From: Mesorhizobium sp. Root552
GTDB taxonomy: Bacteria > Pseudomonadota > Alphaproteobacteria > Rhizobiales > Rhizobiaceae
Direction of reading: 5' to 3'
Assembly: GCF_001427285.1 (NCBI RefSeq)
Contig: NZ_LMFV01000011.1
Coordinates: 71,078 to 119,613 of the forward strand
Length of the DNA: 48,536 nt
Below, in pieces: positions 42,803 to 48,536 of this stretch. Below the pieces are notes generated by a model. That model did not search any database. It saw only the letters and a program-made list of their open reading frames with translations, and was not told where the DNA came from. Every line of letters starts with the position of its first letter. The first letter of the stretch is position 1. A program made the translations under genes and the position numbers.

Positions 42803-43878
42803 GCCGGTTTTCCGTTCGGAATGAGCCAGCCGGACATGATCTTCAGCCTGATCTGCGATCCGGGTTCGAACGACCCAGGCTCTTGACGCTCGACATGCAG
42901 ATGGAGGTCGGGCTGAAGCGTCGGCGAAAGCTCGACGCGCACCGCACCGCCCTTGTAGATGGCGCGGGTGACGGTGGCGTCGAAACCAGCCTCACCTTTG
43001 CCGGCTATCTCCAGATCGGGGGATCGGATGCAGATTTTGGCATCGGCGCGCGGCAACTCACCGGGACGGCAGCGGACCACGACCTCATGTCCAAGCACCT
43101 CGACCCGAACATGTCCCTCCTGTTCAGCGCTCAAGACCCTGGCCGGCAGCACGATGCCCTGTGCGATGAAGGAGGCGACCATCTCGTTGGCGGGTTCGCG
43201 GTAGAGGTCGCGCGGCGCGGCAAGCTGCGCCAGCCGGCCATGATCCATGACCGCGATGCGATCGGCCAGCGCCATCGCCTCGGCCTGGTCGTGGGTGATG
43301 TAGACGATCGTGGTACCGGTGCGCTTGTGGAAGGCGGCGAACTCGTCCTCCATCGACGCGCGCAGATGCACGTCGAGATTTGCCAGCGGCTCGTCGAACA
43401 GCACCAGCGAAGGCGCGGCGACAAGGCATCGCGCCAGCGCCACGCGCTGCCGCTGGCCGCCGGAGAGATTGGCGGGACGCCGGTCCGCCAGGCCGTCGAG
43501 ATTGACCAGGGACAATGCATCCGCAACTCGCTGGCGCGCCACGGCCTTGTCCACCTTGGCGACCTTCAGCGAATAGCCGACATTTTCCGCAACAGTCATG
43601 TGCGGCCACAGCGCATAGTTCTGGAAGACGATGCCGACGCGGCGCTTTTCCGGCGGCACGCTGCCGCTGGCATCCGAAACCACGTCGCTGCCGATACGGA
43701 TCTGACCGGAACTGATCTTCTCGAACCCGGCGACAAGCCTCAGCAAAGTGGTCTTCCCGCAGCCGGAAGGACCAAGCACGGCAAGAAACTCGCCGTCGCG
43801 AACATCGAGTGACACATCCTTGACGGCGTCATAGTCGCCGAAGGTCTTGGTCACATTGGCGATGGTCAGTCCCGCCAT
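42799..43878 (-). CDS. ABC importer ATPase, Fbp/Afu (CUT1-like) type
   Basis: 359 residues from the ATG at 43878, with GTGGAG upstream. The longer reading to 44406 falls inside the permease gene. Walker A GPSGCGKTT (36-44), Q-loop VFQNYALWPHMTV, signature LSGGQRQR, Walker B VLFDEPLANLD and His-switch ITHDQAEA are intact. A C-terminal TOBE region follows. It overlaps the permease gene by 13 bases and the MBL gene by 4. It energises import of the ligand held by the binding protein encoded at 45732. Confidence 0.92.
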   Translation of the reverse strand: MAGLTIANVTKTFGDYDAVKDVSLDVRDGEFLAVLGPSGCGKTTLLRLVAGFEKISSGQIRIGSDVVSDASGSVPPEKRRVGIVFQNYALWPHMTVAENVGYSLKVAKVDKAVARQRVADALSLVNLDGLADRRPANLSGGQRQRVALARCLVAAPSLVLFDEPLANLDVHLRASMEDEFAAFHKRTGTTIVYITHDQAEAMALADRIAVMDHGRLAQLAAPRDLYREPANEMVASFIAQGIVLPARVLSAEQEGHVRVEVLGHEVVVRCRPGELPRADAKICIRSPDLEIAGKGEAGFDATVTRAIYKGGAVRVELSPTLQPDLHLHVERQEPGSFEPGSQIRLKIMSGWLIPNGKPA

Positions 43879-45569
43879 GGCAGCACTCCACTTGGAAGGT
43901 AAGGGGCAAGCAGGTTGGTCACCAGCATCAGGACGAAGGTGATCGCGACCGTGATGGCCGACATTGCCGCCGCGTAGTTGGAATCGCCGCCTTGCTCGAA
44001 CGAGAACATGACGACACCGATGGTTTCGGAACCGGACGACCACAACAGCGCCGAAACCGTCAGTTCGCTGAGCGCGGTCATGAAGATGAGTAGCCCGCCC
44101 GCAATAGCGGCAGGCGCTACCAGCGGAAATACGATGGTGCGCAAGCGCGTGAACAGCCCTGCCCCGGCAACCTGCGCCGCTTCCTCGAGCGCCCGGTCGA
44201 TCTGATGGTAGCCGCTGACGGTGGGCCGCAGCGCCAGCACCAGGAAGCGGGCGAGGTAGGCGTAGAGGATGATCCAGACGGTATTGTAAAGCTGGATGCC
44301 GGTGAACGGGATCGGCCGCAGGAACATCAAGAGCGCCGCAATGGCAAGCACCACGCCGGGCAGCGCGTAAGGCAATTCGATCAACAGGTTGACCAGCCTG
44401 ATCCACCTTTGCTTGCCCCAGGCGATCAGATAGCCAACCGGCACGGCGACAAGCACGGCGAACACCGCAGCGGCGATGGAAAGGGCAAAGCTGTTGAAAA
44501 AGGCGCGCCTCGATCCAGCATGTTCGAACAGGACGAAGCGATAGTTGTCGAGCGTCGCGGTGGCTGACGAAAGGGCAATGCCATAGCCCGGAACGAGCGA
44601 GGTCAGGACCAGACCGAACAGCGGCAGGACAAGGATCAATATGATGAGCAGCCAGATACCCGCCTCGACCGGCACGCGCCAGCGTCCCAGTTCATAAGGT
44701 TCGGCCGAAAGCGACGTCGAAGAGATGCGATAGTCGCGCCGCCTGCTCATGATTTCCTGGGTGACGATGCCGGCCATGGCGATGACGCCGATCAGTACCG
44801 ACAGGAACGCCGTCTCGCCCAGAACCGCTGGACCGCCGCCGGCCAGCTTCTGGTAGATGAGCGTTGGCAGGACGAGATAGTTGGCGGGAATGCCGAGGAA
44901 GGCAGGGATGCCGAAATTGCCGACGCAGGACACGAAGGCCAGTGCTGCTGCCGCCATTATAGAGGGCGTCATGAGCGGCAGCACCACTGTGCGCAGTACT
45001 GTGAACCAGCCTGCGCCGCCCGCTCGTGCGGCTTCGACCAGTTCACGCGGCAGCTTGCGTAGACCGGCACGCACGAGAAGGAAGACCAGCGGCCCGTATT
45101 GAACGCCGAGCAGCAGGATTATGCCTTCAGTGGAATAAAGCGGATTGCGGGTGCCGAGCGGCGGCGCAAGGCCGAGCAGCTTGAGGAAGGGACTGGCCGG
45201 GCCGAACAGTTGCAGCCAGGCAAGCGCCGTCACCTGCGGCGCGATCATCAGCGGCATGACATAGCACAGCACAAGCACGCCGCGTCCGCGAATATCGGTC
45301 AGCGTGACCAGAAGCGCCACGAACGTGCCGAGCACGACGGCGAGCAATGTGCCGAATACGCCGACGACGAGCGTGTGCCATGTCGCCACCCACGTCGCCG
45401 AACTGGACAGTCCAAGGCGGATCGCGGTGTCGGAGACAACGCCGCCCGGCGCCACCACCTCCTTCAAGAGGCGCAGCATCGGTAGCAGCGACAGAAGCAC
45501 GATGACAACGGCTACCGCCGCCGTCAGGGCCATTTCCTGGCCCCGGCTTTCCTTCACCCTTGCAGTCAT
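43866..45569 (-). CDS. ABC importer double permease, FbpB/AfuB type
   Basis: 567 residues, two tandem BPD_transp_1 domains with about twelve spans, so a single chain forms the whole channel. Each half has its coupling loop (ELVEAARAGGAGWFTVLRTVVLP and ALEEAAQVAGAGLFTRLRTIVFP), showing the internal duplication. AGGAACG precedes the ATG. It follows the binding-protein gene after 162 bp that contain a strong stem-loop. FbpB, AfuB and HitB have the same architecture and carry ferric iron or sugar phosphates. Confidence 0.92.
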   Translation of the reverse strand: MTARVKESRGQEMALTAAVAVVIVLLSLLPMLRLLKEVVAPGGVVSDTAIRLGLSSSATWVATWHTLVVGVFGTLLAVVLGTFVALLVTLTDIRGRGVLVLCYVMPLMIAPQVTALAWLQLFGPASPFLKLLGLAPPLGTRNPLYSTEGIILLLGVQYGPLVFLLVRAGLRKLPRELVEAARAGGAGWFTVLRTVVLPLMTPSIMAAAALAFVSCVGNFGIPAFLGIPANYLVLPTLIYQKLAGGGPAVLGETAFLSVLIGVIAMAGIVTQEIMSRRRDYRISSTSLSAEPYELGRWRVPVEAGIWLLIILILVLPLFGLVLTSLVPGYGIALSSATATLDNYRFVLFEHAGSRRAFFNSFALSIAAAVFAVLVAVPVGYLIAWGKQRWIRLVNLLIELPYALPGVVLAIAALLMFLRPIPFTGIQLYNTVWIILYAYLARFLVLALRPTVSGYHQIDRALEEAAQVAGAGLFTRLRTIVFPLVAPAAIAGGLLIFMTALSELTVSALLWSSGSETIGVVMFSFEQGGDSNYAAAMSAITVAITFVLMLVTNLLAPYLPSGVLPWRD

Positions 45570-45685
45570 GGTTGCGTTCCTAAGCCCTTGAATATGCGTA
45601 ACGACTGCACGGCAAGCCTCGGGATTTCCCCATCCGCGATTGCCGAGGGATCATGCGTCGTTTTCCGCGCGGCGCAAATGAGGCA

Positions 45686-45717
45686 TTCGCTGCGGCAGGA
45701 TCACCCGCCGCAGCGAA
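45686..45717 (-). terminator. Strong stem-loop 3' of the binding-protein gene
   Basis: TTCGCTGCGGC (45686-45696) is the exact complement of GCCGCAGCGAA (45707-45717), an 11-bp stem with a 10-base loop. It lies 14 bases beyond the stop of the binding-protein gene, before the permease gene. There is no T-run. It likely stabilises the upstream message and lowers expression of the downstream genes. Confidence 0.65.
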
Positions 45718-45731
45718 CGGCCACTGTTCAA

Positions 45732-46718
45732 TTAACCGCCGAACAGCTCGGAGAACTTGGCCTTGTCGGCTTCCGTCTTCTCGACGATCGCCTTGGTGTC
45801 GAACGACATCACCTTGACGGCAACCCCCTCGGGCAGCCAGGCGGGACGTCCGACCGAAGCCTTGGCCGGCAGGTAACCCATGTCCAGCGCCAGCTTCTGG
45901 CCTTCATCTGACAGGATGAAATCGACAAATGCCTTGGCGCCCTCGACATTCTTGGCGCTCTTCATGATCGCGACCGGCTCGGTCACGGCAGGCACGCCTT
46001 CTTCGGGGAACACGAACTCGACCGGCGAACCCTTGGCCTTGGCATTCATGGCCATGAAGTCGACGAGGATGCCGTAGGGCTTCTCGCCGCTTGCCACCGA
46101 CTTCAACACCGCGCCGTTGCCGCGCACACTTACCGTATTGTTATCCTTCAACTTCTGGAAGAAATCCCAGCCATAGTTGGAATCGCCGGCGAAGCCCGAA
46201 AGCAGATAGGCCGCGGCACCGGAATAGAGTGGGCTCGGCATGACGAGACCATCCTTGTATTCAGGCTTTGCAAGATCTGCCCAGTGCGCTGGCTTTTCGG
46301 CAGCAGCGGTATTGTAGGCGATGCCGGTGGTGATCAGCTTGGAGCCGAAATAGGTCTTGTCCTTGTCGTAGGCGTCTGCCTCGATACCGTCGAGCTTGGC
46401 TTCTGGATAGGCAAGCAGCCGGTCATCTTTCTTCAAGAGCTCCATGCTGACCGCATCCGCGATCAGGAGCACATCGGCCTGCGGGCTGTTGGCGGCGAAC
46501 TCGGCAGCCAGTTTGGTCATGATATCGCTGGTGCCGGAGCGATAGATATTCACTTCCGTGCCGGGATGGGCGGCCTTGAAGGCCTCGACCGTCTTTGCCG
46601 CATCAGCCTCGGGCTGCGACGTGTAAAGAGTAAGCGTATCGGCGCTGGCCGACCCCGAAACGAGCATGGCGGCAAGCGTGATCTGGCTCGCCAAAAGTGT
46701 GATGAAACGCGTCTTCAT
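45732..46718 (-). CDS. Periplasmic binding protein, Fbp/Afu-type importer
   Basis: 328 residues from the ATG at 46718, with AGGAGG immediately upstream. Starting at 46787 would add 23 residues. The signal peptide ends near SGSASA. The body has the family-1/6 pattern of FbpA/AfuA proteins: DTLTLYTSQPEADAAKTVEAF, FGSKLITTGIAYNT and GAKAFVDFILSDEGQKLALDMGYLPA. Ligands in this family include ferric ion, 2-aminoethylphosphonate and sugar phosphates. A paired C-terminal Tyr-Tyr iron motif is not seen, which argues against ferric ion. First gene of the operon, divergent from a SorC regulator. Confidence 0.9.
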   Translation of the reverse strand: MKTRFITLLASQITLAAMLVSGSASADTLTLYTSQPEADAAKTVEAFKAAHPGTEVNIYRSGTSDIMTKLAAEFAANSPQADVLLIADAVSMELLKKDDRLLAYPEAKLDGIEADAYDKDKTYFGSKLITTGIAYNTAAAEKPAHWADLAKPEYKDGLVMPSPLYSGAAAYLLSGFAGDSNYGWDFFQKLKDNNTVSVRGNGAVLKSVASGEKPYGILVDFMAMNAKAKGSPVEFVFPEEGVPAVTEPVAIMKSAKNVEGAKAFVDFILSDEGQKLALDMGYLPAKASVGRPAWLPEGVAVKVMSFDTKAIVEKTEADKAKFSELFGG

Positions 46719-46832
46719 TGAGACCTCCTGATCCTTTGTGCATGGCGTCCCCGGACTTGACCGGATACAACCTGCTCCTCCCTGCACGGCGTATATGACC
46801 CGTGGATGACAACACGCCTGCAGTTATATGAT

Positions 46833-46868
46833 ATGTTCATTTGTTCGTTGTCAAATACAAATGAACAT
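46833..46868. promoter_or_regulatory. 12-bp inverted repeat around the importer promoter
   Basis: ATGTTCATTTGT (46833-46844) and ACAAATGAACAT (46857-46868) are perfect reverse complements with a 12-base spacer. The spacer holds TTGACA on the minus strand (46849-46854), the -35 of the importer operon. One arm lies in the -35/-10 spacer and the other just upstream. The site is 79-114 bases before the divergent SorC gene. This is the layout of a repressor or activator operator; SorC binding is inferred from position. Confidence 0.75.
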
Positions 46869-46946
46869 TGTTAGAGTGACAAAATCGTCACGCACAGTGG
46901 GCACACTATGCGGGGGATCGAGCGTGAATGCGGAGGGTCAGGCGCG

Positions 46947-47918
46947 ATGGGCAAACGCAAGGTGGACAAGTCCGGCATCGAGGTGCCGATGGTGTCTTCC
47001 GACCTTAACGTCAAGACCGCATGGCTCTACTACGTCGAGGGTCTGACCCAGGAACAGATCGCCGAAAAGCTTGGAGTGAGCCGCGTCAAGGTGATGCGCA
47101 CGCTGGCGGCTTGCACAGCCGAAGGCCTTGTCGTCACAACCATCAATGCCGAAACGACCGCACAGGTGGCGCTGGAACGAGCGCTTGAAAAGCGCTGGGG
47201 TCTCGATGCCGCAGTGGTCATACCGACGCCTTCGGACAAGGATCATCTCGAAAAGGCGATCGGCCATGCCGTTGCGCTCTATATTGGCGAACAGATGCAG
47301 GACGGCATGACACTGGCCATCGGTGGCGGGGCGACACTGCACGCCAGCCTCGCCTTCATGGCCAGACGCCAGCTTAAATCGGCCTCCGTGATCGGACTGG
47401 TCGGCTCGCTGCCGCATTCGCAATGGATCAATCCGTCGATCGTCGCCGCCAAGGTGGCGGAAGTACTGGGTGTCGACAGCTACCAGATCACCGCGCCGGT
47501 CATGCTGCACGACCCGGCCTTGCGCGATCTTTTGTGGGCCCAGCCGGAACTGCTCGATGTCAGGCGGCGCGCCGCCGATGCCGATATCGCGCTCATCACG
47601 GTCGGCGAGATCTCGCCAGAAGCCACCATTTTTCGCCATGCAATCGTGCCTGCAGCGCTTATCCCCTCGCTCAGAGCAAAAGGCGCGGCAGCCAACATCC
47701 TGTCTTATTTTGTTGATTCGGCAGGTAAATTAATCGAGCACGAGATTAACGACCGCGTCATGGCCATCGGTCTCGATGTGGTCAGCGCAATTCCCAATGT
47801 GGTGCTGGCTGCAGGAGGCCGCCACAAGATCGCGGCGATCCGCGCAGCCCTGAAGGCAGTGGAGGCCAACGTGCTGATCACCGACAGCGAGACGGCAAAG
47901 GCGCTCAGCGAAGGATAG
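46947..47918 (+). CDS. SorC-type sugar-binding transcriptional regulator
   Basis: 323 residues from the ATG at 46947, chosen for GGAGGG at 46932-46937. HTH at about residues 25-60 (TAWLYYVEGLTQEQIAEKLGVSRVKVMRTL), then the sugar-phosphate effector domain (GDxxLAIGGGATLHASL-like loop and LAAGGRHKIAAIRAAL). Family members sense phosphorylated sugars, and phosphate groups bind in that loop. It is divergent from the Fbp-type importer with the palindrome between, so it most likely regulates it. Paralogous to the protein at 32553-33569. Confidence 0.9.
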   Translation: MGKRKVDKSGIEVPMVSSDLNVKTAWLYYVEGLTQEQIAEKLGVSRVKVMRTLAACTAEGLVVTTINAETTAQVALERALEKRWGLDAAVVIPTPSDKDHLEKAIGHAVALYIGEQMQDGMTLAIGGGATLHASLAFMARRQLKSASVIGLVGSLPHSQWINPSIVAAKVAEVLGVDSYQITAPVMLHDPALRDLLWAQPELLDVRRRAADADIALITVGEISPEATIFRHAIVPAALIPSLRAKGAAANILSYFVDSAGKLIEHEINDRVMAIGLDVVSAIPNVVLAAGGRHKIAAIRAALKAVEANVLITDSETAKALSEG

Positions 47919-47927
47919 GAAGCAATT

Positions 47928-48248
47928 CTAGATCAGGCCGCGTTCGCGCAGGAAATCATCGATCCCGACATGGGTCATTTCCTCGAACTCGGCGATCGCT
48001 TCGGCCATGCGCTGGCGCTGGCTGGCAAGCAGTGTGAACACCTGCCGCATTTCACCCGAAACGCCAAAGCGGCCCCAGCGTTCGGCAATATGGGCCGGAA
48101 GGCCAATGTCGGCGCAGAACGCTTCCAGGCTTTCATAGCCGAGCTCACGCACGAAGGCCTTGGTATCTTCCGCCGACATGCGCTGCTCGAAGGCATGGTC
48201 GTGAAGGCGTTGCGCCATCAGCCTTATGTCTGCGGGAGACGCCCCCAT
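47928..48248 (-). CDS. Small protein of unknown function
   Basis: 106 residues, charged and helical (LMAQRLHDHAFEQRMSAEDTKAFVRELGY; LPAHIAERWGRFGVSGEMRQVF). I do not recognise a domain. The ATG at 48248 has a poor ribosome site. The frame remains open for about 120 bases upstream without ATG, GTG or TTG, and that part reads like plausible protein (VRNFVSRL just before the Met), so the true N-terminus is uncertain. It is convergent with the SorC gene, ten bases apart, and follows pdhC on the same strand after about 190 bp. Confidence 0.55.
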   Translation of the reverse strand: MGASPADIRLMAQRLHDHAFEQRMSAEDTKAFVRELGYESLEAFCADIGLPAHIAERWGRFGVSGEMRQVFTLLASQRQRMAEAIAEFEEMTHVGIDDFLRERGLI

Positions 48249-48435
48249 GAGCCTGGAGACGAAATTCCGGACTTCAGAAGGCTGGAAGGGGGGCAGGGGC
48301 TGAACTCCTCGTGGCCGGGATGCGTTCGCGAAGCGAAAGGCATCTCCTGTAACTAGCTCAATATAACCGATCTTCCAGACAGGTCACTGCGCAAGATCAA
48401 ACAGATGCCAGAGGCGGCAACACCACCGCTATCTG
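48249..48435. other. Gap between pdhC and the small unknown gene
   Basis: About 190 bp. It contains the in-frame upstream extension of the small gene (see that entry). I see no terminator and no clear promoter. Confidence 0.4.
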
Positions 48436-48536
48436 TCACACCAGCATGGCCATCGGGTTTTCGATGAGGCGCTTGAAGGCGCCGATGAGTTCGGCTCCGA
48501 GTGCGCCGTCCACCGCCCGATGGTCGGTCGAGAGCG
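48436..48536 (-). CDS. pdhC: Dihydrolipoamide acetyltransferase (E2), C-terminal end only
   Basis: A reading frame enters from the right edge and ends at TGA (48436-48438). The 33 visible codons end STDHRAVDGA...AFKRLIENP...LV, the catalytic end of 2-oxo acid dehydrogenase E2 with the DHRxxDG motif (active-site His). This form of the tail fits pyruvate dehydrogenase E2, which transfers the acetyl group to CoA. The rest lies outside the window, so the assignment to pyruvate rather than another 2-oxo acid complex rests on the DHRAVDG variant and the alphaproteobacterial context. Confidence 0.85.
   Translation of the reverse strand, partial: LSTDHRAVDGALGAELIGAFKRLIENPMAMLV

Noticed and set aside
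42799..44406. Importer ATPase read as a 535-residue protein
   Set aside because: The extra N-terminus is the permease gene in another frame; ATPase homology starts at 43878.
45732..46718. Ferric iron importer (FbpA) as the firm name of the binding protein
   Set aside because: The paired tyrosine iron site is not evident and the regulator is a SorC type rather than Fur or RirA; kept as Fbp/Afu type with unknown ligand.

Overview
The window is chromosomal DNA from a high-GC alphaproteobacterium, most likely a Rhizobiales member of the Mesorhizobium/Phyllobacteriaceae type. This is inferred from the codon usage, the mosaic intergenic palindromes at the left edge, the protein families and the pyruvate dehydrogenase E2 end at the right edge. 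I see no insertion sequence, phage, tRNA, rRNA or CRISPR array.

Layout. (1) 1-717 is a non-coding leader with a perfect 45-bp inverted repeat. (2) 718-2240: a two-domain VOC protein and an SLT-like lipoprotein. (3) 2287-8652 (minus): a peptide/nickel-type ABC importer, in the order binding protein, two permeases, one fused double ATPase. (4) 8957-22910: an envelope block with tamB and tamA (minus), divergent from a bacterial alpha-2-macroglobulin and pbpC (plus). (5) 23173-28814: a sulfate/thiosulfate importer (binding protein, CysT, CysW, CysA, second binding protein) followed by an Rrf2 regulator. (6) 28811-33569 (minus): SorC regulator, GntR/FCD regulator, sulfatase/phosphonate monoester hydrolase, MFS carrier. 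(7) 33724-34530: an unrecognised protein. (8) 34623-39322 (minus): an apparently complete glucitol-type phosphotransferase system (GutM, EIIC, EIIB, EIIA and an HPr-Enzyme I fusion). (9) 39485-40885: an unrecognised protein and a HAD phosphatase. (10) 40899-46718 (minus): an Fbp/Afu-type ABC importer overlapping genes for an MBL-fold hydrolase and a SurE nucleotidase, divergent from a second SorC regulator (46947-47918). (11) The right edge holds a small unknown gene and the end of pdhC.

How the genes work together. The envelope block pairs outer-membrane assembly (TamA/TamB) with periplasmic protease defence and wall synthesis (A2M/PBP1C). The sulfate block imports sulfate or thiosulfate, and its Rrf2 regulator is a plausible sulfur or redox sensor. 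The right third looks like a phosphorylated-carbohydrate area. It has a PTS that makes a polyol phosphate, a HAD phosphatase, and an importer tied to two phosphoester-type hydrolases. Two regulators belong to a family that senses phosphorylated sugars. A GAACATTTG/GTTCATTTG element recurs at three promoters there, including a 12-bp inverted repeat around the importer promoter.

The most interesting candidates are the importer-MBL-SurE operon with its SorC operator, and the sugar-transporting PTS, which has a private HPr-EI fusion but no polyol-phosphate dehydrogenase in the window. All functions are read from sequence by eye; substrates are inference.
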